From: Rhodospirillaceae bacterium | GTDB taxonomy: Bacteria > Pseudomonadota > Alphaproteobacteria > Rhodospirillales > Rhodospirillaceae | NCBI GenBank assembly: GCA_002737725.1 | Contig: NSIP01000006.1 | Span: 114,985 to 178,984 of the forward strand | Direction of reading: 5' to 3' | DNA: 64,000 nucleotides | In this document: piece after piece, positions 33,343 to 42,489 of the stretch | Layout of the letters: each line of letters opens with the position of its first letter | How positions within the stretch are numbered: position 1 is the first letter of the stretch | The notes under the pieces: model-generated | Seen by the model: the letters and a program-made list of their open reading frames with translations, nothing else | Database searches by the model: none | What the model was told of the DNA's origin: nothing | Translations under genes and position numbers: made by a program

Positions 33343-35133
33343 ATGATTGCTGCCATCCGAGTCGTTCTGATACTGCTGTCAGTCACGCTTGCTGCCTGTG
33401 CCGCAGCACCACCTGCCAAACAGCGCACTATCGGCGTGCTGTTTGTCGTCCATGGTGGTGGCGAAGAGCAAGGGGTTGCCAACCAGTGGGATAACACACT
33501 GCAATTTTTTCAATACGATCCCCACAACGTCATTTATAAGAACGTGATCTGGAATCCCGAGGCGTGGCCGACGGTGGTGAAGGGGGCCGATGATCAGTCT
33601 TACGCCAATGCCTCGACGCAGTTGAAGAAGTACGCGTTCGCCTCAGAACGGATGGGGGGCAAAGATCCGGCGCTTAAATTCACCGAGCAGCAGCAAGCCA
33701 GTCTGGGGGCGGCCCTGAAGACGGCCGAGAAGAAAGCGGGCGTACGGTTCATCGCTGACCGTGCGCAATGGATTGGAGATATGGAGCAAACCAAATATCT
33801 GCCCTGGCCGCGCTATATGTACGAGCCCAAAGTGCCCGGCGGTATGCAACTCACCTATTGCGGCAGCGCCAAAGACGGCGGCCCCTGGAAAGGCTGCAAC
33901 CCTCAGCGCTACAACATCGATGGCCCCGGCGAGCGCTTACTTAAGCAGGGCGCCGATGAACTGGTTATGATCGACATGACGGTGGCGGGCACACGGTTTT
34001 GGAAATCTTACGACGTGGTCACCATGACGCGGCGCATGGTTGACGACTGGAACAAAAAGAACGGCACCAACATTAAGGTGCGCTGGTTGAATGACATCAC
34101 CGACCTTCTGGCCGAGAGCTACCCGAACGATCCACCCGGCTGGACCCGTTCATTGGGCGAGCCAAAGAATGATCCCAAAGTATCGCTGGTGGGCCGGCCT
34201 AATCCGGTGGTCGAGGACCCGATACTGGCGGCGATGATGGTCGACGGGGTGGTGAATTCCTTCAACAAAAATATTTCACCTGCTGATACGGCGGTGATGT
34301 TCATCAACCATGCCACGCGCGAGGGCAACGAGGCGTTCGATCCCAAAATCGATGACACCTTGGTTCTCGATGCGCGCATCAAGGCCGAGTTACTGCGGCG
34401 TTACCGCACCATGAATCCTGAAAATATCGTGGGCAGTTGGATGGGGCTGCGTGAGCCGAATATCAAAATCAAAATCGCAGGCCGCGTAAGCTCGAACCAG
34501 GAGCGTACGCGCCAGATGCGCGGCGAAGACTTAGGCAATGCATGGATGTACGAAAGCAACAAACAGTTGCCCGGCGGCGATCACCAATACCGATATTGGG
34601 ATGCGCTGGCGATGTTGAAAGATCGCGGTGTCAAACACATCGTGGTCATTTTCTCGCAGATCGTCATTCACTCGGCGCTCGATTTGGTTGAGGTGCCTAA
34701 TCAGATCGCCAAGGAAATCGGCTGGAAGACGTGGCTGTATGCGAAAGACGGCGATTACAAACGTTACCCAAAGCACGGCAACCCCTTTGCCGACTACTGG
34801 GGCGTCTGGGCCGAGAAAGAATGCAAAGTCGGAGACACCAAGCAGGCCTGCTGCTTCGAGATGGGGGGCTGCAAAGATGGCAGGCCTTATCCACCACTGC
34901 GCCAATCGCCCATAGATCGCGCGCGCGAGGATGTTGATCCGTCATTGACGTTTGATGTGCCCGCCTATGGGCACTTGGGTTATGATGCGGCCAAAGGCTC
35001 GCCGCGTGAGGATGCTGCCGTGCAAAACCAATACACCGGCACCTGGGCCATGTGGGTGCCCGCCAACGATGATCCCCGTATGGGCGAATTGTTAGCGGGC
35101 GAAGTGTTGAAGTACGTGAAGGGTGAGAAGTAA
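33343..35133 (+). CDS. Large lipoprotein with a possible chelatase-like fold
   Basis: A 596-residue protein. A lipobox (SVTLAAC, Cys19) gives a lipoprotein anchored after signal peptidase II cleavage. The sequence RTIGVLFVVHGGGEEQG near the start and KHIVVIFSQIVIHSALDLVEV near residue 430 recall the two halves of ferrochelatase/CbiX-type chelatases (a leading HG motif and a late VVxPSQFxxHxLE-like strand). The likeness is weak and by eye, with many insertions. Several paired cysteines occur late (CKVGDTKQACCFEMGGCKD). It stands alone on the plus strand, before the CpcT-like gene. No function can be assigned with confidence. Confidence 0.65.
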   Translation: MIAAIRVVLILLSVTLAACAAAPPAKQRTIGVLFVVHGGGEEQGVANQWDNTLQFFQYDPHNVIYKNVIWNPEAWPTVVKGADDQSYANASTQLKKYAFASERMGGKDPALKFTEQQQASLGAALKTAEKKAGVRFIADRAQWIGDMEQTKYLPWPRYMYEPKVPGGMQLTYCGSAKDGGPWKGCNPQRYNIDGPGERLLKQGADELVMIDMTVAGTRFWKSYDVVTMTRRMVDDWNKKNGTNIKVRWLNDITDLLAESYPNDPPGWTRSLGEPKNDPKVSLVGRPNPVVEDPILAAMMVDGVVNSFNKNISPADTAVMFINHATREGNEAFDPKIDDTLVLDARIKAELLRRYRTMNPENIVGSWMGLREPNIKIKIAGRVSSNQERTRQMRGEDLGNAWMYESNKQLPGGDHQYRYWDALAMLKDRGVKHIVVIFSQIVIHSALDLVEVPNQIAKEIGWKTWLYAKDGDYKRYPKHGNPFADYWGVWAEKECKVGDTKQACCFEMGGCKDGRPYPPLRQSPIDRAREDVDPSLTFDVPAYGHLGYDAAKGSPREDAAVQNQYTGTWAMWVPANDDPRMGELLAGEVLKYVKGEK

Positions 35134-35541
35134 TACTCATCCATGTCATCCTCGCGTTAAGCGCGAAGGTGACGAGTAGGAAGGTCGGGTTGGCAAAGGG
35201 CCAGCTCGCGACGACCAAGATTGCTGCGTTGAAAACATGAGCGGCGGCGGCAATGGGCTGATGACGCTCCATGGTGAGCATGCGCTCAATATTGACGGCG
35301 TTCGCCGTCTCTGCCAGACAGTTCGGGCTACTCCATAAGCCATAAGCGCTTCGATTGTTGACAGGCGATTCGTGTTCTCCTTATGGTAGAAATTTGGAGC
35401 ATTTTCGTTAGGGCTGGGAACAGACTTCGCGACTGATATGCTCTCTATTCTTGGGTTTGCTCGTGCTGCGAAGGCTCCATTGACCCTGTCCAGGCCTTTT
35501 GGTTTAGGCTTTGGAGCATTCATAGGCTTGGGAGGATGATC
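35134..35541. other. Intergenic stretch with a possible protein remnant
   Basis: About 400 bases without an intact gene. On the minus strand, near 35160-35330, a frame reads ETANAVNIERMLTMERHQPI and then a hydrophobic stretch AAAAHVFNAAILVVASWPFA. It looks like the start of the transmembrane part of a sensor or cyclase-type protein but has no proper beginning or end. I regard it as debris at low confidence. The promoter of the CpcT-like gene must lie at its right end; no clear boxes were seen. Confidence 0.3.
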
Positions 35542-36585
35542 ATGACATTGAAGAAATTTATCTTTGCTATGGCGATGGCACTTGCTTCGGCGGCACCCGC
35601 AGCAGCGACCAATTCGCCGATGGAACTGAAATCAGTGCTGAACGATTTGATGACCTGGATGCCAGGTGTTTATTCCAGTGCGCCTCAGGTGTTCTTTGAG
35701 AACTCCGCCGGTCCGCCACCCGATGGCCCCCACGAAAATCTCTATCGTGTCTTTGCGAAAATCGATGCCCCGCATTTGGGCGAACACGTCATCTACACGC
35801 AAATTCATATCGAGGGCAAAGACGGCCCGATGTTTGAAGGCCAGCAAGTCTTGTTCCTTGTCGATATCGATAAAGAGCGCCAAGCCGTGCGCATTCAAGG
35901 TCGACGAATTGCCAACCCCGAGCAATTTCGCGATGCCCATCTGCACCCCGAGATGTGGAAAACCATTGCGCCCGATCCGCAATACGGCGGCAATTGCGAA
36001 TTCCTGTGGCGGCGTCACGGGGCACAGATCGTGGGTAAGCTCACGGAGAAAACTAAGAACAATGATACCTGCACGATGGTCTCAAAAATTTCAGACACCC
36101 AAATGACATGGGATGCTGAATGGATTCTCAACGATCACGAGCTTTGGGTGTATGACAACGGCTATTTGAAAGATGGCTCGCTCTTCTCGGGCCGCGCGGA
36201 CAAAACATATTTGCGCATGTCCAAGACCCGTTCTTATGAGTGCTTTGCCAGTTACCGCCCGTTCAAAGGTGATCCCATCGTCAACAGCGGGTTTGCGATG
36301 CACGATGGCGCGGATCGTTATACCTGGGCGGTCCAGGGCGTGAAGCAGCCGGTGCATATTGAACTGACGCGCAGTATGTGGCCTTCTGAATCAGGTCAAA
36401 ATTATAAAGAGCTGCTGCGCATCGAGATGTATCAAGGCGACCCCGAGGCTGAACCAGCTAAGCGCAAAGTCTTGGGCAACGGCTGGGCCGGTGCAGATAG
36501 TGACCGTGCGTCATTTGGAACAGGCACGTGGGGCGCGCGCTGCAAGTTGGCCGAAGCTGGCGCGGCGCCTCCGAAAGCCAGCTGA
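35542..36585 (+). CDS. Exported CpcT/CpeT-like protein
   Basis: A 347-residue protein with a Sec signal peptide (MTLKKFIFAMAMALASAAPAAA-TNS). The body resembles the CpcT/CpeT chromophore-lyase family: LMTWMPGVYSSAPQ, YRVFAKIDAPHLGEHVIYTQIH, VLFLVDIDKERQAVRIQGRRI and WRRHGAQIVGKLT. Cyanobacterial members attach bilins to phycobiliproteins, but homologues also occur in non-photosynthetic proteobacteria, where the role is unknown. ATG 35542 has GGGAGG 6 bases upstream and is preferred to ATG 35536. It is convergent with tldD, with one base between the stops. Confidence 0.75.
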   Translation: MTLKKFIFAMAMALASAAPAAATNSPMELKSVLNDLMTWMPGVYSSAPQVFFENSAGPPPDGPHENLYRVFAKIDAPHLGEHVIYTQIHIEGKDGPMFEGQQVLFLVDIDKERQAVRIQGRRIANPEQFRDAHLHPEMWKTIAPDPQYGGNCEFLWRRHGAQIVGKLTEKTKNNDTCTMVSKISDTQMTWDAEWILNDHELWVYDNGYLKDGSLFSGRADKTYLRMSKTRSYECFASYRPFKGDPIVNSGFAMHDGADRYTWAVQGVKQPVHIELTRSMWPSESGQNYKELLRIEMYQGDPEAEPAKRKVLGNGWAGADSDRASFGTGTWGARCKLAEAGAAPPKAS

Positions 36586-36586
36586 T

Positions 36587-38020
36587 TTAAACCCTGGTTC
36601 CGCCAACCGTGAGGTTTTCGATGCGCAGTGTGGGCTGACCGACGCCCACAGGCACGCCTTGGCCCTCTTTGCCGCAGGTGCCGATGCCGGGATCCATCGC
36701 CAAGTCATTGCCAATCATGCTGATCTTTTTCATGACTTCGGGACCACTACCAATCAGCGTCGCGCCTTTGACAGCGGCGCCCACTTTCCCATTCTCGATC
36801 ATGTAGGCCTCGGTGGCCGTGAAGGTAAATTTGCCCGAGGTGATGTCGACCTGGCCGCCACCAAAATTGACGGCATACAAACCTTTTTTGACCGATGCGA
36901 TGATCTCGTTTTTGGTTTTGTCGCCGGCTAGCATGAACGTATTGGTCATGCGCGGCATGGGGTGGTGCGCATAGCTTTGACGGCGCCCATTGCCTGTGGG
37001 TTTCATTTTCATCAGGCGTGCGTTCAAGCGATCCTGCAAGTAGCAACGTAAAATCCCGTCTTCAATCAGCACGGTGCGACTTGTGGGTGTGCCTTCATCG
37101 TCAATGGTCAGCGAGCCGCGCCGATCAGTGAACGTTCCATCGTCAACAATGGTCACGCCCTTGGCTGCCACGCGTTTGCCAATCATGTCACTGAAGGCGG
37201 ATGTTTTTTTGCGGTTGAAGTCGCCCTCAAGCCCGTGGCCTACCGCTTCATGCAGCAGCACACCAGGCCAGCCTGGCCCCAATACCACCGTCATCTCGCC
37301 GCCGGGTGCATCGACAGACGATAAATTCACCAACGCTTGACGCAGGGCTTCATCGACAGCGGCTTGCCAGCTTTGTGGCTTCAAAAACTCGCCGTAGGTC
37401 ACGCGACCGCCTGAACCATAACTGCCACTTTCCATGCGCGTGCCGTCGCCCACCACGATATTCACATTCAAGCGCACGAGTGGGCGAATATCAGAGGCAG
37501 TTGATCCATCGCCGCGCACAATGTGCACAGCTTGCCACGAGCCCCCAATCGATACGGTCACTTGTTTGACGCGAGGGTCACGCTTGCGTGCATAGGCATC
37601 AATCGCCGCCAGCGTTTCCACTTTTTTCTCAAACGGAATGGCGGGCAGGGGGTTGGCGTCGGTATACAGTTGTTGGTTGGTGCCGCGCGGCGCCTCAGCC
37701 AAAGTGGCCCTCTTGCCAGAGCGCACTGCTTTGACAGTGGTGGCTGCGCGCTTCATGGCGCCTTCGTCGAGTGTTGTGGAGTGGGCAAAGCCTGTTGTTT
37801 CACCCGCCACGGCGCGCAACCCAAACCCTTGCGAGGTGTCGAAATTGGCGTTCTTCACGCGCCCATCGTCGAACAGCACACTTTCGGACTGCGCGTATTC
37901 TAAATACATCTCACCATCGTCGCAGCCCTTTAATGCGTCGCCGACAATGGTCGCGACTTTCTTTTTGTCCAACCCGGCCTTTGTGTAGAACAGGTCGTTG
38001 ATGATTTTGCTGTCGGCCAT
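36587..38020 (-). CDS. tldD: TldD metalloprotease
   Basis: A 477-residue subunit of the TldD/TldE zinc protease, which degrades unfolded peptides and matures some RiPPs. The active-site motif is HEAVGHGLEGD (HExxxH) in VLLHEAVGHGLEGDFN. Other family marks are IDDEGTPTSRTVLIEDGIL, MPRMTNTFMLAGD and the C-terminal CGKEGQGVPVGVGQPTLRI. Length is normal. tldE/pmbA is not in the window, as is common. It is convergent with the CpcT-like gene and is followed upstream by ctaA in the same direction, 17 bases away. Confidence 0.95.
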   Translation of the reverse strand: MADSKIINDLFYTKAGLDKKKVATIVGDALKGCDDGEMYLEYAQSESVLFDDGRVKNANFDTSQGFGLRAVAGETTGFAHSTTLDEGAMKRAATTVKAVRSGKRATLAEAPRGTNQQLYTDANPLPAIPFEKKVETLAAIDAYARKRDPRVKQVTVSIGGSWQAVHIVRGDGSTASDIRPLVRLNVNIVVGDGTRMESGSYGSGGRVTYGEFLKPQSWQAAVDEALRQALVNLSSVDAPGGEMTVVLGPGWPGVLLHEAVGHGLEGDFNRKKTSAFSDMIGKRVAAKGVTIVDDGTFTDRRGSLTIDDEGTPTSRTVLIEDGILRCYLQDRLNARLMKMKPTGNGRRQSYAHHPMPRMTNTFMLAGDKTKNEIIASVKKGLYAVNFGGGQVDITSGKFTFTATEAYMIENGKVGAAVKGATLIGSGPEVMKKISMIGNDLAMDPGIGTCGKEGQGVPVGVGQPTLRIENLTVGGTRV

Positions 38021-38037
38021 GAAACTTGAATTCCTAA

Positions 38038-39129
38038 CTATTCTGCTGGCTTCATATGGAGAGGCGGGGCCGCAGAAGCAACTTGGGTGCGGGGGACCCA
38101 GAAGTGATGTGTCAGCACAATGGCCAGCGTAAACACAATCTGCGCGCCGGTTTGATGCGCCAGCGCCAGCGGGATCGGCACCACATATAAAAGCGTGAGA
38201 ACACCCAAGCCCGCCTGCACAAAAACCATGTACTTCAGCGCGCTCACGGCCCGCCGCGCTGAAGTTGAGAGATCAAGCGTGCGTGCTTTGAACCACAGCG
38301 TTATGATCAGCGCCACCAAGACCATGGCCAGCACCCGATGATTAAATTGCACTGTCATGTGGTTCTCGAACCAGTTTAGCCACCAAGGTGATTGCGCGTA
38401 AAGGCCATCGGGAATGACCTGGCCGTCCATGAGTGGAAACGTGTTGAAACCTTTGCCCGCATCAAGCCCAGCGACAAAGGCCCCCGAGGTCACGACCAAC
38501 AGCGCAAACAAATTAACACTGAGTGACCAGCCGCCAAGGCCTGCATTCTTATCAGCTGCCGCGTCGCGCCCCGAGGCTAGGCGAAACTGGTCAAGCGCCA
38601 CCCAGGTAATGAGCCCATAGCAAACGAAGGCTGTGACCAGGTGTGCCGCTAAGCGGTACTGGCTGACGTCGGGGCGGTCCACCAGGCCACTCGCCACCAT
38701 GTACCAACCCAGCAGGCCTTGCGCGCCACCCAAGGCGAAGAGGCCTGTGCATTTCCACGCCAGCGGGCGATCAATCCAGCCGCGCCACAGGAAAACCATA
38801 AACGGCGCAAAGAAGACAAAACCAATGGTGCGGCCCCACAAGCGGTGGGAATACTCAAGCCAGAAAATCTCTTTGAAATCCTCAACCGCCATCCAGGTAT
38901 TCTTTTTCTGGAACTCGGGGAACTGCTGATAGGCCGCAAATTCTTCGGCCCATTCTAAATCAGTAAGCGGCGGTAATATATGCAGCGGCTTCCAGTGCAC
39001 CATCGACAGGCCTGATTCGGTCAGGCGTGTCGCACCCCCCAACACGACCATGAGAAACACCATGGCGGCGCAGATCAGCAGCCACCATCCGATGGCGCGG
39101 CGTTGAGCTTGAAATGTAGCCGTTGTCAT
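38038..39129 (-). CDS. ctaA: Heme A synthase, Cox15/CtaA type
   Basis: A 363-residue eight-helix membrane enzyme that oxidises the C8 methyl of heme O to make heme A for cytochrome c oxidase. Helix and loop marks are VVLGGATRLTESGLSMVHWKP, WLEYSHRLWGRTIGF, GAQGLLGWYMVASGL, GAFVAGLDAGKGFNTFPLM, VQFNHRVLAMVLV and PLALAHQTGAQI, with the four heme-ligand histidines (EYSHR, AAHL, FNHR, AHQ). This is the alphaproteobacterial/mitochondrial type 2 branch, lacking the Bacillus cysteine pair. I chose ATG 39129 over a TTG at 39138. It is upstream of tldD and probably co-transcribed. Confidence 0.95.
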   Translation of the reverse strand: MTTATFQAQRRAIGWWLLICAAMVFLMVVLGGATRLTESGLSMVHWKPLHILPPLTDLEWAEEFAAYQQFPEFQKKNTWMAVEDFKEIFWLEYSHRLWGRTIGFVFFAPFMVFLWRGWIDRPLAWKCTGLFALGGAQGLLGWYMVASGLVDRPDVSQYRLAAHLVTAFVCYGLITWVALDQFRLASGRDAAADKNAGLGGWSLSVNLFALLVVTSGAFVAGLDAGKGFNTFPLMDGQVIPDGLYAQSPWWLNWFENHMTVQFNHRVLAMVLVALIITLWFKARTLDLSTSARRAVSALKYMVFVQAGLGVLTLLYVVPIPLALAHQTGAQIVFTLAIVLTHHFWVPRTQVASAAPPLHMKPAE

Positions 39130-39290
39130 ATGATCCAAGCGCGAATTCCAAAGATCATATTTTAAGCCAATATTGCCGTCGGGACAAGCAACTGCGGGCT
39201 GGAAACCTTTGCTTCAAAGGTGGCTTTTCGTGCGCCGAACAGCCGTGTATGGGGGGCCAAGGCTTTACACGTCCCCTAGGTGCGTTTTTT

Positions 39291-39983
39291 ATGTCCGCTC
39301 TCCACGCATTTTCCATAGTCGTGCCGATGCAGGACGAAGCGGGCCATGTGGCGACGTTATTATCTGAGATTGAAAAGGCCTTTGTCTCATTTGGGCCAAT
39401 TGAGATCATCGTCGTCGACGATGCTTCGCGTGATCGCACGTTCGATGAACTGAGCGTCGCGCAAAAACGAACGCCAAACCTGCGCATCGTCTGCCACGCA
39501 ACCCACTGCGGCCAAAGCCAAGCGATCATTTCGGGTGTCTTAGCCTCACATGGCCAGTGGATCGTTACGCTTGATGGCGATGGTCAGAACGATACTGCAG
39601 ACGCTGCCAAATTGATTGGTGCGCGAGATGCGCGTGGGGCTGCGGCAGAAAACACTTTGTTCATTGGCAATCGCGCGAGCCGTCAGCAGGAAGATGCCAA
39701 GGCTCTTGCCTCACGCTTGGCCAATGCCGTACACGCGTTTGGCCCACACTTGTCAATCGACTCACTTCCAACAGCATGGCATGTTTTAAAACAGAAATTG
39801 AGGCGCTTTGCTGAGGGGAGTTGCCATCATGCTGCATCGTTTAGGGTTAGTTGCTGTGTTGGCATTCGCGTGCGGCGGTCATGCGCACGCCGACAGTCCC
39901 GGTCCACAACCGTTGCCTATGCCGAGCGCGATCCCTGCACCGCAGGATGTCGCATTCCCAGGCGTGATCAATTTAGAGATTGA
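39291..39983 (+). pseudogene. GT2 glycosyltransferase (DPM1-like), C-terminal part lost
   Basis: ATG 39291 opens a GT2 domain: FSIVVPMQDEAGHVATLL, EIIVVDDASRDRTFDEL, CGQSQAIISGVLASHGQWIVTLDGDGQND (DxD present) and FIGNRASRQQEDAKALASRLANAV. After about 150 residues the similarity stops where a DTGCG-type motif should lie. The same frame then runs over the beginning of the M61 peptidase gene with no family content. Another frame at 39760-39822 reads SMACFKTEIEALC, a possible degraded version of the missing motif. The usual length is 230-250 residues plus optional membrane helices. I infer a frameshift or deletion, so the gene is probably inactive. The M61 gene overlaps its end. Confidence 0.6.
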
Positions 39984-41760
39984 TGCCACTGATCTCGACC
40001 GGCGCATTATCAATGTGCGCGAGAGTATTCCTGTCTCCGGTCCTGGTCGCATCACATTGCTGTACCCTGAATGGCTGCCGGGCAATCATGCGCCGCGCGG
40101 GCAAATCGAAAAGCTGGCGGGGTTGGTGATCAAGGCTAACGGTCAGCGCCTGGCCTGGACGCGCGATGTGGTCGACGTTTTTGCGTTTCATGTGGATGTG
40201 CCAGCGGGCGTGAAGGCGCTCGATCTGGAATTTCAGTTTGTCTCGGCTGTTGAGTCTGCGCAGGGTCGCGTCGTCGTGACGCAGGAGATGATGAACCTGC
40301 AATGGAATTCCATGGTGCTATACCCAGCCGGGTATTACGCGCGCCAAATCCCCGTTGATCTGAGTGTCAAGTTGCCCGACGGCTGGCAGTTCGGTACCGC
40401 GTTGGAGACGACATCGACGACGGGCGCCGATAGCACGTTCAAAACTTCATCACTGGAGGCGGTGGTGGATTCACCGATGTTTGCCGGGCGGCATTTTTTG
40501 AAGCTCGATCTCACGCCCAACATTCAGGGGCCGGGCAACGTCAGTTTGAATATCGTTGCCGACCGCGCCGCGCTGCTGCCCATTAAGGCCGAACACATCG
40601 CTGCCCATCGCGAAATGGTCAGCCAATCCTTGAAGCTGTTTGGTTCGCGCCATTATGAGCGCTACAATTTTTTGCTAGCGCTGACCGACCAAATGGGTGG
40701 CATAGGGCTGGAGCATCAGCAGTCCAGCGAGAACGGCACGGTGCCGGGATATTTTAGCGAGTGGGACAATTACGCCGATGGGCGCGATTTGTTACCCCAT
40801 GAATTTACGCACTCCTGGAACGGCAAGTTCCGTCGCCCGGCGGATTTATGGACGCCGAATTTCAACGTGCCTATGCGCAACTCGTTGCTGTGGGTCTACG
40901 AAGGCCAAACGCAATATTGGGGCTTGGTGCTGGCTGCGCGCAGCGGTCTGATCACCAAACAACAAGCACTCGAGTCCATCGCTGTTCAGGCTGCGCTGTA
41001 TGACGTGCGCGTGGGCCGCGCGTGGAAAAACTTGCAAGATACCACCAACGATTCCATCACGGCGTCGCGTCGCCCGCTGCCCTGGCGCAGTTGGCAACGC
41101 AGCGAGGATTATTATTCCGAAGGTCAGTTGATATGGCTCGATACCGACATGTTGATCCGCGAATTATCGGGCGGCAAAAAATCGCTCGATGATTTTGCCA
41201 AGGCGTTCTTCGGCATTAACGATGGCAGCACGCTGCCCGTTACCTATACTTTCGATGATGTGGTCAAAGCGTTGAACGGCGTGCAGCGCCACGATTGGGC
41301 GACGTTCTTGCGCGCACGCTTGGACGACACCGGCGAACCTACACCGTTGGATGGCGTCGCGCGCGGCGGATACAAGCTGGTGTATACCGATACGCCGAGC
41401 GATTTTTTCAAGGCGAGTGAGGCCAACCGCAAAAATACCGATCTCACCTACTCATTGGGCATGACAGTGGCGCGCGATGGCAAGCTCAGCGCCGTTCAAT
41501 GGGATGGCCCAGCCTTCCAGAAAGGCCTGACCATCGGTGCGCAAATCGTGGCGGTGAATGGCACCGCCTACGATGCCGACCGCCTGAAAGACGCCATTAA
41601 AAGCGCCCAGAAAAGCACTGATCCGATTGTGATGATTTTGCGCAACGGTGATCGCTTTTTCTCTGAGAGCTTTGAATACCGGGGTGGCTTGCGTTATCCT
41701 CGCTTGGTACGAGAGGACAAAACCCCCGCGCGGTTAGATCAAATTTTGGCTGCGAGGTAG
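39829..41760 (+). CDS. Exported M61-family (glycyl aminopeptidase-like) metallopeptidase with PDZ domain
   Basis: A 643-residue protein with a Sec signal (MLHRLGLVAVLAFACGGHAHA-DS). The N-terminal beta-rich domain leads to the gluzincin motif PHEFTHSWNGK (HExxH) at about residue 325 and a downstream Glu ligand in LWVYEGQTQYWG. A C-terminal PDZ-like domain follows, with KLSAVQWDGPAFQKGLTIGAQIVAVNG. M61 enzymes are periplasmic aminopeptidases that prefer Gly or Ala. I chose ATG 39829 (GAGGGGAG upstream), which gives a proper signal peptide, over 39808. Function in peptide salvage is inferred. All expected zinc ligands are visible. Confidence 0.9.
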   Translation: MLHRLGLVAVLAFACGGHAHADSPGPQPLPMPSAIPAPQDVAFPGVINLEIDATDLDRRIINVRESIPVSGPGRITLLYPEWLPGNHAPRGQIEKLAGLVIKANGQRLAWTRDVVDVFAFHVDVPAGVKALDLEFQFVSAVESAQGRVVVTQEMMNLQWNSMVLYPAGYYARQIPVDLSVKLPDGWQFGTALETTSTTGADSTFKTSSLEAVVDSPMFAGRHFLKLDLTPNIQGPGNVSLNIVADRAALLPIKAEHIAAHREMVSQSLKLFGSRHYERYNFLLALTDQMGGIGLEHQQSSENGTVPGYFSEWDNYADGRDLLPHEFTHSWNGKFRRPADLWTPNFNVPMRNSLLWVYEGQTQYWGLVLAARSGLITKQQALESIAVQAALYDVRVGRAWKNLQDTTNDSITASRRPLPWRSWQRSEDYYSEGQLIWLDTDMLIRELSGGKKSLDDFAKAFFGINDGSTLPVTYTFDDVVKALNGVQRHDWATFLRARLDDTGEPTPLDGVARGGYKLVYTDTPSDFFKASEANRKNTDLTYSLGMTVARDGKLSAVQWDGPAFQKGLTIGAQIVAVNGTAYDADRLKDAIKSAQKSTDPIVMILRNGDRFFSESFEYRGGLRYPRLVREDKTPARLDQILAAR

Positions 41761-41940
41761 GCTGATGGGGTGTCGGTTTCCCCACATTCCACATTTTTGT
41801 CCATCCAGTGGCCGGTCGTTCCTGTATTTTTTATATTAACAGGGCGTCGCTATTTTCTCTGGGCACCTTCTCACCACGAGACAAGCGATTTCGATTGAGT
41901 TATTGATAAGTCCTCGTCACCACCAACTGTGAGACACCCC

Positions 41941-42450
41941 ATGCGCTTGCGTCATTCTCTTCTCGGGTTTTCTGCCCTCATCGCCGTCAGCCTTTCGGCG
42001 AACACGGCTTGGTCGATTGCTGGGGTCGATTTCCCCTCACACAACTTGACCGAGGCACAAGCCAAGGTCGACGAAGGTGACTTCAAAGTGGCCCTCGACA
42101 TGCTGGAAGAACTGTTCCGCTTCGAGCCGAAAAATCCCGAAGTCAGCAATTTGCTGGGATACACGCTTCGCAATCTCGAGCGCTTCGACGAAGCCATGGT
42201 CAGCTATAACCGCGCGCTGGAACTCGAGCCCAACCACATGGGCACCTTGGAGTATCAAGGCGAGTTGTTCTTGAAGTTGAACAATCAACCCGCTGCCGAG
42301 GGCAATCTGGCCAAGTTGAAAGTGATTTGTTCGTCGGGTTGCGAAGCCCACGACGTACTGCAAGCCGCCATTGAGCGCTCCAAAGACGGCGAATTCGCCT
42401 GGTCCAAGAAAACCATGAGCAACCAGGCCGCCGCGAGCAGCGGTCAATAA
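41941..42450 (+). CDS. Exported TPR-repeat protein
   Basis: A 169-residue protein with a signal peptide (MRLRHSLLGFSALIAVSLSANTAWS) and about three TPR motifs: AQAKVDEGDFKVALDMLEELFRFEPKNPEVSNLLGYTLRN, FDEAMVSYNRALELEPNHMGTLEYQGELFLK, and a shorter third. A cysteine pair follows (VICSSGCEAHD). Such short periplasmic TPR proteins act as scaffolds, here perhaps for the adjacent di-heme protein, with which it is convergent (40 bases between stops). I chose ATG 41941; a GTG lies at 41929. Function beyond binding is not inferable. Confidence 0.85.
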   Translation: MRLRHSLLGFSALIAVSLSANTAWSIAGVDFPSHNLTEAQAKVDEGDFKVALDMLEELFRFEPKNPEVSNLLGYTLRNLERFDEAMVSYNRALELEPNHMGTLEYQGELFLKLNNQPAAEGNLAKLKVICSSGCEAHDVLQAAIERSKDGEFAWSKKTMSNQAAASSGQ

Positions 42451-42489
42451 CCGTTTCTGCTTATGCAGTGACGCGACCGCCGCTCAATT

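Noticed and set aside
34697..35281. 194-codon minus-strand ORF at the end of the lipoprotein gene
   Set aside because: Most of it is antisense to the lipoprotein gene; only its first 45 codons look protein-like, and these are described as a possible remnant.
36491..36931. 146-codon plus-strand ORF at the CpcT-like/tldD junction
   Set aside because: It is a shadow of tldD and of the end of the CpcT-like gene, with no ribosome site or family content.
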